Assembly (NCBI GenBank): GCA_965651255.1 | Contig: CBFGRU010000167.1 | Coordinates: 1 to 6,985 of the forward strand | Length of the DNA: 6,985 nt | DNA from: CBFGRU01 sp965651255 | GTDB taxonomy: Bacteria > Planctomycetota > Phycisphaerae > Phycisphaerales > SM1A02 | Direction: 5' to 3' | Shown: in pieces, positions 1-6,256 of the stretch | Numbering within the stretch: position 1 is the stretch's first letter | Layout of the letters: each line of letters starts with the position of its first letter | Notes under the pieces: model-generated | Seen by the model: only the letters and a program-made list of their open reading frames with translations | What the model was told of the DNA's origin: nothing | Databases searched by the model: none | Program-made: the position numbers and the translations under genes

Positions 1-1954
1 GTGCAAGGATGGAACTCTTTGCGAGCTCTTCGATTTCATCTTCGTCGAGGTCGGGATGATCGAGCGAGAACGTCGTCGAGCCGGTGTACTGAATCTTGTT
101 GCGTACATGCGTGTACTGTTCGGGAGTGTCGGTTACAACCGAACCGAAGAACTGACAGTCATGAAAGCGAATGTTGTTGGAGTAGAGGCGAGTGTCCGAG
201 ACCGGGTTCCCATCCACATCGGCAACGAGTCCCGGGAATTTCGATTCGAAAACGCCGGTGCTCGGATTGCGATCCACCATGCCGACGTAGTTCCAGTTCA
301 CATCGGTGTTCGCCGTATGCACGCGAACATAGGTTGATCCGATGAAGATACAGTTGATGAAGAGGCCGTTGTTTCCAGCCGGGATCTCCACGTTCTCGAA
401 GATCATGTTCTCATACACCGGCCTGCGATACCAGTCGTAGTAGCCCTTCGCGCCATAGGGCACGGTCTCCCACTCGTTGTCATCGGGGGCGGTATAGGCA
501 GGGGGTGGAGCACTCGGAATACCGGGATTGCCTGAAACCTGACTGTCGAAGGGCTGTCCTGCCAGGGCAGTGTTCTTCAACCAGTTCGATGTGTTGAGGA
601 AATCCGCGGTCCCGATGTCGAGCAGTTCGTCCTCACCGACTTCAAAGGTCACAGCCGGCTGCTCAATCTCGGGGCGAATCGGGCCCTGAACGAAACTCTG
701 GTAGCTGTCTCCATCCTGGGCGGCCTCCCAGTCACTGCGGGCCACCGCGAAAGAGAGTCGTCCCGCAACCTTTGCGTACTGATCGCGCGCATCAATGATT
801 CCGTCGTCATATCCAAGCGCGGTGTCCATGGCGTTGATAACGCCGTCACCGTTCCGGTCCGGGTTGGCGCGATCGATCAGAAGCGCGAGCTGATCATCAA
901 TGCCGGCGAACTCTTCACTCAACATGCCGTTGCCAGCGGCCTGTGCCTTGTCGGAGTCATAGCAGATCATCGCATCGTCGTTGTCATCAAAGAACGAGAG
1001 GAACAGGTCAAAGTCATCGATGTACTCATCCCCATCGGCGTCTTCAAAGTCGAATCCGTTGAGGCCCTGCGCTTCAATAGGGTGGTTCGGGCGCAACCGG
1101 CCGTCACCATCCACATCAAACTCGGCGACTCGCGACATGAACGTGTCGATTTCCGCGGTCAGCGCGTCGTCAAGATGTCGGAAGTCGGACCGCATGACCA
1201 GCGGATGCCCGTTTGCAGAATCAAGCTCTTCGGGCATGATTCCATAGCGCGTTCCGAGTGGTCCTTCGATACGCACATTCTTCCCGATCATCACTCGGTT
1301 CGGACTGATGACAGCAAACTCGATTTTCTTCGTGATGCGAAAGTCCATTTGCAGTGTTCGTTGGACCTCGCCATCCGTTCCCTGGCTGGTGACGCGAACG
1401 AAGCGTCCATCGGCCAGCAATTCGTACTTCAGTCGGAAGTACGGGGTGTTCTCGGTTTCATACAGCGCAATCGGTCGAACGCGCAGAGTGCCGAATTCAT
1501 CAATGTCAGGGAGAAGCGCATCGCTGGGGGTGACTTCGATGGAATGTTCATCAGCCAGGTGCGCATTGCGAATGGCTTCTGCCAGCCCCAGGGGAAGCGC
1601 GCCTTCACTGAAACCAGTGGGGGGAAGAACCTCCACGGTGCCATCACTCGGCCCGTATGTGCCGAGCCAGAGCTTACTGCCGAAATCTTCATCGACCACG
1701 CCCTTGGTAACAACGAAGCGGCGGGCGGACTCGGCGAGCCGACGTTTGGCGAAAATCAATCCGGTTTCCGCTGCACCGGTCGCTCGTGAAACCTTGAGGA
1801 AACTGTCTGCCGTGCGCAGGTTCCCCTGAGCGACGACTGCCATCACAGCGCACAGCGAGGCAAAGATGACAAGGAACATCATCGCAAGAACACTTGCAAC
1901 GCCTCGACGTCGCGATCGGTGCGTGGTACGGATGGATCGGACTGCTTGTGTCAT
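1..1954 (-). CDS. Large PilX/GspK-like minor pilin with EF-hand-like loops and beta-helix-like region (3' end cut by window edge)
   Basis: I read this frame directly from the reverse complement. It is open for 651 codons from the ATG at 1954 to the left edge, so the C-terminus is missing. The N-terminus has a basic leader (R13 to R17), Gly18 and one hydrophobic helix (about 19-42), followed by a segment with AAETGL at 61-66. That is typical of PilX-type N-terminal domains. If cleavage follows G18, position +5 is Leu23, not the usual Glu; GspK-class tip pseudopilins also lack this Glu. Residues 280-377 hold acidic loops resembling EF-hand or dockerin sites: D280/D282/D284, D305/D307/D309/D316, D323/N325/D327 and D366/N368/D370/D377. 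Residues 512-607 contain short beta-strand/turn repeats with Asn, such as FENVEI, FINCIF and FHDCQF, suggesting a parallel beta-helix. A GGAG lies 8 nt upstream of the ATG (1963-1966). It is probably the last visible gene of the pilus operon. The role as pilus-tip or secretion pseudopilin is inferred; the exact family is uncertain. Confidence 0.85.
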   Translation of the reverse strand, partial: MTQAVRSIRTTHRSRRRGVASVLAMMFLVIFASLCAVMAVVAQGNLRTADSFLKVSRATGAAETGLIFAKRRLAESARRFVVTKGVVDEDFGSKLWLGTYGPSDGTVEVLPPTGFSEGALPLGLAEAIRNAHLADEHSIEVTPSDALLPDIDEFGTLRVRPIALYETENTPYFRLKYELLADGRFVRVTSQGTDGEVQRTLQMDFRITKKIEFAVISPNRVMIGKNVRIEGPLGTRYGIMPEELDSANGHPLVMRSDFRHLDDALTAEIDTFMSRVAEFDVDGDGRLRPNHPIEAQGLNGFDFEDADGDEYIDDFDLFLSFFDDNDDAMICYDSDKAQAAGNGMLSEEFAGIDDQLALLIDRANPDRNGDGVINAMDTALGYDDGIIDARDQYAKVAGRLSFAVARSDWEAAQDGDSYQSFVQGPIRPEIEQPAVTFEVGEDELLDIGTADFLNTSNWLKNTALAGQPFDSQVSGNPGIPSAPPPAYTAPDDNEWETVPYGAKGYYDWYRRPVYENMIFENVEIPAGNNGLFINCIFIGSTYVRVHTANTDVNWNYVGMVDRNPSTGVFESKFPGLVADVDGNPVSDTRLYSNNIRFHDCQFFGSVVTDTPEQYTHVRNKIQYTGSTTFSLDHPDLDEDEIEELAKSSILA

Positions 1955-2026
1955 CGTGGTTGCTCCACGCCTCACATACTGCGGCGATTCATTGGCCGAA
2001 TGCACCCCGGGGGTCGGCATGTGTCA

Positions 2027-2611
2027 TCAATTCGGTGAGATCCAGGTCACGCGAACAACCTCCATCGGTTCAGCATCCGTGGGTCCCTGGTAGGAGACGA
2101 TCACTTCAACGCGCATCATCGATGTTTGACCATCCAGATCCGGGTCCGGATCGGCAGCAATGTTCTGCGGGTCCACGTTGTACACGAGGACCGTTTGCGA
2201 CCACCCCTGCATGTTGGGAATGATCTCGCGCCGTGCATTGACCGGACCATTTCCAAGTGCGGCAGAGAAGACAACTCCTTCGCCATCTTCGCCATCGAAA
2301 TCATCCAGGTCATCGAAGTCATCGATGGAGACTTCGGTCGGTTCCGGTCCCCAGAAACTCTTTCCCGTCACCGGGTCATGCTTCGGCAGCGACAGTGTCA
2401 TCTCGCGGATTTCATTGGCGAGCCACGTCGCGGTCGAGGCGTGGGTTGACCAACGGTTCTTCCGGTGGAACGCCTGCTGGGCGGACATCATGGCCAGCAC
2501 GCCCACCCCGACGATGACAATCGCCAGCGCCGTTTCGATCAGCGTGAAACCAGCCCGACGTCGCGAACCGTTGAGAATGCGTCGAGTTGTGCGTGCTTGG
2601 GTGGATCGCAT
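2027..2611 (-). CDS. PilV/GspI-like type IV prepilin (N-methylation motif GFTLIE)
   Basis: A 194-residue prepilin-like protein. Residues 1-21 form a basic leader (R10 R11, R17-R19) ending in AG21. The class-III motif GFTLIE follows at 21-26, giving Phe at +1 and Glu26 at +5 after prepilin peptidase cleavage, then a hydrophobic helix to about residue 44. The fold and size fit a minor pilin or pseudopilin of the PilV/GspI type. Such proteins are processed at the inner membrane and assembled into the pilus. Two acidic segments stand out: residues 97-111, dominated by Asp and Glu, and D154/D156/D158/D160-G161 near the C-terminus. Both could bind calcium. A longer reading from TTG at 2638 is possible, but I prefer the ATG at 2611 because GGAGG and GGAAGG precede it and the leader length is then normal. 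The gene ends in tandem TGA stops. It follows the platform gene by 33 nt and precedes the PilX-like gene by 72 nt. The general assignment is firm; the subclass is tentative. Confidence 0.88.
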   Translation of the reverse strand: MRSTQARTTRRILNGSRRRAGFTLIETALAIVIVGVGVLAMMSAQQAFHRKNRWSTHASTATWLANEIREMTLSLPKHDPVTGKSFWGPEPTEVSIDDFDDLDDFDGEDGEGVVFSAALGNGPVNARREIIPNMQGWSQTVLVYNVDPQNIAADPDPDLDGQTSMMRVEVIVSYQGPTDAEPMEVVRVTWISPN

Positions 2612-2620
2612 TGAGTCAGA

Positions 2621-2633
2621 CCTTCCCGCCTCC
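2621..2633 (-). promoter_or_regulatory. Ribosome binding site deciding the prepilin start
   Basis: Read on the minus strand, GGAGG (2633-2629) and GGAAGG (2626-2621) lie upstream of the ATG at 2611, the second with a 9-nt spacer. No comparable purine tract precedes the in-frame TTG at 2638, which starts only 6 nt after the stop of the platform gene. This supports ATG 2611 as the start. Confidence 0.55.
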
Positions 2634-2644
2634 GACAATTCAGT

Positions 2645-3871
2645 TCACCCTGACACAATCGAGGACATCTTGAAGATCGGCAGGATGATCGACATGGCGA
2701 TGAAGCCGACGATGCCGCCCATGACCACGATCATGATCGGCTCGATCATGCTGGTGACGGCCTTGATGGCGTTGCGCAGCGCTCGCTGATAAAACTCCGA
2801 AACCTCGTTGAGCACTTCGCCGAGCTTGCCGGACTCCTCGCCCGCCGCGACCATCTGAACCACGGATTTCGGCAGCAGCTTGCTCTTACCCAGTTGGGTG
2901 GCAATCTTCTTGCCCTGCTTGACGGCAGCGTACACGCTGCGCCACATTTTCTTGTAGAGCAGGTTCCCGGAAATGTCACCGGTGATGGCCAACGAATCGA
3001 GCATCGGAACGCCCGCATTCAGCAACTCGTCCATCGTGCTGAGCGATCGACTGATGTAAAGCGCGCGAAACATTCTTCGGAACAGGGGCATCGTCAGTTT
3101 GGTCTTGTCAAACCACAACCGACCGATATCAGTCTTGATGAACAGGAAGAAGCCGACGACGATGATCGCCAGTGCGCCAAGCAGCAGATACCAGTAACTG
3201 ACCATGAAGTTCGAGAGTGTCATCAGGAACTTCGTGGGCTTGGGCAGCGCGTCTTCCTTGCCCTTGAAGACTTGGGCAAATCGGGGCAGCACGAACGTCA
3301 GCAGGAAGACCGTGACGCCGATGGCCATGGTGCCGATGATTCCGGGATAGATCATCGCTCCCACAACCATCTTGCGCGTCTCAATCTGTTGAGTGAGATA
3401 CGCAGCGATGCGATCGAGCATCTTCGCGAACGAGCCCGACATTTCCGATGCCCGCACCATGTTCACATACAGCGGGCTGAAGAGCTTCGGATACTTCACG
3501 ATCGCTTCCGAGAACTGCTTGCCTGCTTCTACATCCATCTTGATGGAGAGAAGGATGCGTTTGAATTTCGGATTCGGTACCTGATCCGCAATGCCTTCCA
3601 GAGCAGCGCGGATGGAGATACCGGCGCGAATCATGACGGCGAGCTGCGTCGTAAAGTCGAGCACATCGCTCTGCGAAGGACCTGATGAATAGTTCAGAAT
3701 GCCCTTGAAGCGGTTCGCCGTCGCGGATGTGCCCTGCATGGGGACCAGTTGCAGGACCTGGTGTCCCTGGGTGCGCAGAATGCTTGCAGCGGCGGCCGCA
3801 CTTTCGGCGGCGAGAACACCGGCCTGAACCTGGCCGGATGAGTGTCGAGCTTGGTAGCGGTACTGTGGCAT
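2645..3871 (-). CDS. pilC: PilC/GspF-family inner-membrane platform protein
   Basis: A 408-residue protein matching the full length of the PilC/GspF family, the polytopic inner-membrane platform on which the PilB and PilT motors act to add or remove pilin subunits. A short N-terminal region resembling the family's start (YRYQAR, residues 4-9) is followed by two tandem T2SSF domains, about 70-193 and 273-395. The internal duplication shows in RASEMSGSF (140-148) and the matching AAGEESGKL (342-350), the classic conserved segment. Predicted membrane helices are at about 171-195, 225-245 and 377-398. The start is ATG at 3871 with only a weak GAAG-like site upstream. It is preceded by pilT after 62 nt and followed by the prepilin gene, so co-transcription is likely. 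Sequence alone does not separate PilC of a type IV pilus from GspF of a secretion system; the adjacent PilT favours a pilus. The gene shows no damage. Confidence 0.93.
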   Translation of the reverse strand: MPQYRYQARHSSGQVQAGVLAAESAAAAASILRTQGHQVLQLVPMQGTSATANRFKGILNYSSGPSQSDVLDFTTQLAVMIRAGISIRAALEGIADQVPNPKFKRILLSIKMDVEAGKQFSEAIVKYPKLFSPLYVNMVRASEMSGSFAKMLDRIAAYLTQQIETRKMVVGAMIYPGIIGTMAIGVTVFLLTFVLPRFAQVFKGKEDALPKPTKFLMTLSNFMVSYWYLLLGALAIIVVGFFLFIKTDIGRLWFDKTKLTMPLFRRMFRALYISRSLSTMDELLNAGVPMLDSLAITGDISGNLLYKKMWRSVYAAVKQGKKIATQLGKSKLLPKSVVQMVAAGEESGKLGEVLNEVSEFYQRALRNAIKAVTSMIEPIMIVVMGGIVGFIAMSIILPIFKMSSIVSG

Positions 3872-3891
3872 GGTCGTTTCACTTCAGCAAC

Positions 3892-3930
3892 CGACGGGGG
3901 CAATCGCCTCCCCCGCCGTCGGGCCGGGGG
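3892..3930 (-). promoter_or_regulatory. Two mutually exclusive GC-rich hairpins in the pilT-pilC gap
   Basis: In the minus-strand transcript, a C5 run at 3930-3926 and GCC can pair with GGC and a G5 run ending at 3910. This is an 8-bp stem with one bulged G and a CGAC loop (3910-3930). The same G-rich arm (3918-3910) can instead pair with the downstream C-rich arm (3900-3892), giving a 9-bp stem with one G-U pair and a 9-nt loop. The two structures share an arm and cannot coexist. The second ends about 20 nt before the pilC ATG. No U-run follows either stem, so a simple intrinsic terminator is unlikely. A regulatory or mRNA-processing role is inference. Confidence 0.4.
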
Positions 3931-3933
3931 TGT

Positions 3934-4989
3934 TTATGCCGCCAACTGTCGTTCGAGCTTGTCGGGGTACGCGGCCTGAGCGATCGCATCTTCCCGACTA
4001 ATCATGCCGTTGAAGTAGAGCTGCGCGATGGCGTTGTCCAGCGAGATCATGCCGAGCTGTCGATTGGTGTCGATCACGTTCGGAATCTCAAACGTGCGCG
4101 ATTCGCGAATCAGGTTGCGCACCGCCGGCGTACACAGCAGGATTTCGATTGCCGGCACCATGCCCGGGTTGTCGATTCGGGAGAACAGAGTCTGCGATAC
4201 GACTGCCTGCAACGTGTTGGCGAGCATCGAGCGAATCTGATTCTGCTGACCTGCCGGGTACATATCGATGATTCGTTCCACCGTCTGCGAGGCATTGACG
4301 GTGTGCAGGGTAGAAAGCACGAGGTGACCGGTTTCCGCAGCACTGATGGCCAGAGCCGTGGTGTCCAGATCGCGCATTTCGCCGACGAGGATGATGTCCG
4401 GATCCTGACGCAATGCGTGCTTGAGGCCGGAAGCGAACGATGGCATGTCGTGCCCGAGTTCGCGCTGCTCGATCAGACTCTTGTTCGATTCAAAGGTGTA
4501 TTCGATCGGGTCCTCAAGCGTGATGATGTGCTTGCGGTAGCGATCGTTCATCGCCTGGATCATGGCCGCGAGGGTTGTCGATTTACCTGAACCCGTGTCT
4601 CCGGTGACCAGGACGAGGCCGCGCGGCAAGTACGTCAGACGACTGATGACCTCGGGCAGATTCAACTTCTCCAGCGGAGGAACCTTGGTCTTGATTGCGC
4701 GCAATGCCATTCCGATGCCGTTGCGCTGCTGGTGCGCATTGACACGGAAGCGGCACATGCCGGGTACTTCATGCGAAAAGTCGAGATCCTTGTTCGCATC
4801 AAACACCGCGCGCTGCTCTTCGGTGGTCATGTGCTCGAGGATTCGCCGCATGCTGTCTGCGGTCAGCACCGGATAGTCCATCGGCGTCATCACGGTGTGA
4901 ACGCGGATCATCGGAGGATGCCCCGCGATCAAGTGAATATCAGAGGCGTCGTGTTCGTGCGCCGTCTTGAAAATGTCGCTGAGTTGCAT
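3934..4989 (-). CDS. pilT: PilT-type pilus retraction ATPase
   Basis: A 351-residue secretion ATPase of the PilT subgroup, a cytoplasmic hexameric motor that drives pilus retraction by ATP hydrolysis at the PilC platform. An N-terminal PAS-like domain occupies about 1-100, and the RecA-like ATPase domain follows. Visible motifs are Walker A GDTGSGKST (130-138), the Asp box with E159 D160, Walker B DIILVGEMRD (198-207), and the His box GHLVLSTLHT (221-230, H229). The PilT signature AxRNLIRE appears as AVRNLIRE (289-296), which points to PilT and not to PilB/GspE. Length is close to well-known PilT proteins (about 345 residues). The frame also extends to a TTG at 5010, adding seven residues, but ATG 4989 gives the standard MQLSDIF start; neither has a strong Shine-Dalgarno site. 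The gene lies upstream of pilC in the same direction. It ends in TAA at 3934-3936. All catalytic motifs look intact. Confidence 0.95.
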   Translation of the reverse strand: MQLSDIFKTAHEHDASDIHLIAGHPPMIRVHTVMTPMDYPVLTADSMRRILEHMTTEEQRAVFDANKDLDFSHEVPGMCRFRVNAHQQRNGIGMALRAIKTKVPPLEKLNLPEVISRLTYLPRGLVLVTGDTGSGKSTTLAAMIQAMNDRYRKHIITLEDPIEYTFESNKSLIEQRELGHDMPSFASGLKHALRQDPDIILVGEMRDLDTTALAISAAETGHLVLSTLHTVNASQTVERIIDMYPAGQQNQIRSMLANTLQAVVSQTLFSRIDNPGMVPAIEILLCTPAVRNLIRESRTFEIPNVIDTNRQLGMISLDNAIAQLYFNGMISREDAIAQAAYPDKLERQLAA

Positions 4990-5153
4990 GCGCGATGGTT
5001 CCCGATTCAAAACAGACGGAGTGCGGGTGCGTTGGTACGACGTCTGCTGTATCGGTCGCTTCGGCGCGCGGAATCAGCGCGAGCTTACGGGAACATGTCT
5101 GTGCGTGAAACTATGCGGGTTGCGCCGACAGATTCATCGGGGCCCGGCCCGTC
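4990..5153. other. Gap between lipoprotein gene and pilT; no clear signals
   Basis: This 164-bp gap separates the LEA-like lipoprotein gene from pilT, both on the minus strand. It is the longest gap inside the minus-strand cluster, so the pilus module may have its own promoter here. I looked for a -35/-10 pair on the minus strand and found nothing convincing. A GGGC/GCCC palindrome at about 5139-5150 is too short and lacks a T-run, so I do not call it a terminator. Confidence 0.5.
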
Positions 5154-5669
5154 TTATCGGTCGTTTTCCGGTGATCGAGCGGCACTTCGGCCGGAGAGTT
5201 CGAGGTCCCCCTGAGTCCCGAAACCGACGCTCGGGCGGTGCAGGCCCGAGTCAAAGAGGATGTCCGCGAGTTCACCCGGCGAGCGGTACCACAAGCGTCC
5301 GCTGAGTTGATACCCAATGCTTGATCCCGCATCGCTCAGCGACGATCGAGGTACGACTGCGGGGATCACAATGACCTTGCCACCCCGGGCAGTAAGTGTC
5401 GCCTCGGCGCTCCGACGACCGGAGTACACGGTCTGACCGTTGATCATCAGTGTGTAGTGAAACTCATGGAGTTCGAGCGGCTCGCGGTTCTCGTTCTCCA
5501 GTCGCAGCGCAAAGTCGAGAACCTGCGCATCGTCGCTGCTGGCGCCGAATGAAGCACCCTCGATGGCAACGCCCGGCCGTGTAACTGAGGAACAGCCGGT
5601 TGTCGCTGAGAGCAACGTCAGGAGCATGAGCGGGATTGAAAGTAGACGCAGCGAACGCATTTCTGTCAT
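5154..5669 (-). CDS. LEA type 2 (WHy-domain) family protein, probable lipoprotein
   Basis: A 171-residue exported protein. Residues 1-25 form a signal sequence: basic start (R5, R8), then a Leu-rich core at 9-20. A lipobox-like TTGC ends at C26, with Thr where Leu/Val/Ile is usual at -3, so lipidation is likely but the box is imperfect. From about 34 to 150 the sequence fits the LEA-2/WHy fold, a small beta-sandwich. It has an alternating-strand pattern, LxLENENREPLEL (55-67), then YTLMINGQTVYSG (72-84) with the conserved Asn-Gly turn, and a run of Gly/Val strands. In plants WHy/LEA14 proteins are linked to desiccation stress; bacterial members are mostly uncharacterised envelope proteins. 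It begins 15 nt after the stop of the DUF5658-like gene, so those two are probably co-transcribed. A possible alternative start is the in-frame ATG at 5660. The family call is fairly confident; the biological role here is unknown. Confidence 0.8.
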   Translation of the reverse strand: MTEMRSLRLLSIPLMLLTLLSATTGCSSVTRPGVAIEGASFGASSDDAQVLDFALRLENENREPLELHEFHYTLMINGQTVYSGRRSAEATLTARGGKVIVIPAVVPRSSLSDAGSSIGYQLSGRLWYRSPGELADILFDSGLHRPSVGFGTQGDLELSGRSAARSPENDR

Positions 5670-5684
5670 GCGGACACTGTACCG

Positions 5685-6125
5685 TCAGTCGGTCTGTCCT
5701 GCGAGCATCATCCACTGATCGGGCTTCGCATCCGGATGGGATGCAAGAAGTTGCTCCGCATGGACGATCTGCTCGGTGTAGACACCCCAGTAGCAAAGCA
5801 ACAACACCAGGATTCCCACGCTGAACCAGGCAGCCACTTCGCCCTGCACTCGGTCGCGGACCTTGTAGAGCAGAACGACACAGATCAGCACCGAAAGGCC
5901 CTTGAATGCTGCCAGGGACCACGCCGAGCCGGTTGATTGAATGATGAAGGCCGCGATCGGGTTTGCCTCGATCATGCCAATGGTCTGCAGGTGAGTCGTC
6001 GTGGCGATCAGATCCGCGAGACTGAGCAGGATGACCATCGCCAGCAAGCAGAGAACTCGGCGCCGGCGGAGTTCTGCGGCTCCCGGGACGTTCGCGGTCC
6101 AAGTTGAAACGGCGGTGGCGTTCAC
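5685..6125 (-). CDS. Small multi-pass membrane protein resembling DUF5658
   Basis: A 146-residue inner-membrane protein of unknown function. After a basic stretch (R20-R23), four hydrophobic segments are visible at about 24-41, 52-66, 68-87 and 97-114. The pattern D38, T41-T43, G50, E53, N55-P56 followed by K75 resembles DUF5658 proteins, which typically carry a D-x-x-T...G...E-x-NP motif around the first loop. The C-terminal 30 residues are soluble and polar. The start is GTG at 6125, supported by AGAAAGGG about 9 nt upstream. It is the first gene of the leftward cluster, 15 nt ahead of the LEA-like lipoprotein gene. No enzymatic residues are obvious. The domain assignment comes from memory of the motif and was not searched. 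Confidence 0.75.
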   Translation of the reverse strand: MNATAVSTWTANVPGAAELRRRRVLCLLAMVILLSLADLIATTTHLQTIGMIEANPIAAFIIQSTGSAWSLAAFKGLSVLICVVLLYKVRDRVQGEVAAWFSVGILVLLLCYWGVYTEQIVHAEQLLASHPDAKPDQWMMLAGQTD

Positions 6126-6134
6126 AGCCGCAAA

Positions 6135-6142
6135 CCCTTTCT
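6135..6142 (-). promoter_or_regulatory. Ribosome binding site for the GTG-initiated membrane protein
   Basis: AGAAAGGG on the minus strand sits 9 nt before the GTG at 6125. There is no in-frame ATG near the N-terminus before the first membrane helix, so this site supports the unusual start codon. Confidence 0.55.
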
Positions 6143-6150
6143 GCGTTCAC

Positions 6151-6169
6151 CGAGTGCACAGGTGCATCG
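6151..6169. promoter_or_regulatory. Small palindrome in divergent intergenic region
   Basis: TGCAC-AG-GTGCA (6155-6166) is a perfect 5-bp inverted repeat, flanked by CGA and TCG, which also pair if one G (6154) is bulged. It lies between the leftward membrane-protein gene and the rightward gene at 6257, where an operator for either could sit. A repeat this short may be chance. Confidence 0.25.
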
Positions 6170-6203
6170 GGCTCCTGGGACATCGGTCGCTTCTTCGCAC
6201 CTC

Positions 6204-6232
6204 TTGAGGCACTTGGCCGTACCATGTAGAAG
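6204..6232 (+). promoter_or_regulatory. Weak sigma70-like promoter candidate for the rightward gene
   Basis: TTGAGG (6204-6209) and TAGAAG (6227-6232) each match four of six consensus bases with a 17-bp spacer. Transcription would start near 6240, giving a leader of about 17 nt before the ATG at 6257, with GGAG at 6247-6250. This is a weak candidate; the sigma-factor preferences of this organism are unknown. Confidence 0.3.
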
Positions 6233-6256
6233 ATTCTCTGCGAACCGGAGCCCCGC

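Noticed and set aside
1082..1789. 235-codon plus-strand reading frame opposite the PilX-like gene
   Set aside because: The minus strand is open for 651 codons with a pilin-type N-terminus and acidic loops; the plus-strand product has no recognisable features.
2282..2333. Repeated GATGA/TCGATGA-like tract as a tandem DNA repeat
   Set aside because: It is explained by coding for the Asp/Phe/Leu-rich acidic segment in the prepilin; unit length and sequence are irregular.
2160..2789. 209-codon plus-strand reading frame opposite the prepilin gene
   Set aside because: The opposite strand encodes a clear GFTLIE prepilin; this frame is Ser/Arg-rich and crosses a gene boundary.
2894..3685. 263-codon plus-strand reading frame opposite pilC
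   Set aside because: It is antisense to the conserved PilC/GspF coding sequence, and its composition is that of a complementary-strand shadow.
3727..4590. 287-codon plus-strand reading frame opposite pilT and the start of pilC
   Set aside because: It is antisense to PilT with all its catalytic motifs; the product is Arg/His-rich and shows no family resemblance.
5139..5150. GGGC/GCCC palindrome as a terminator for the lipoprotein gene
   Set aside because: The stem is only about four base pairs with a minimal loop and is not followed by a T-run on the minus strand.
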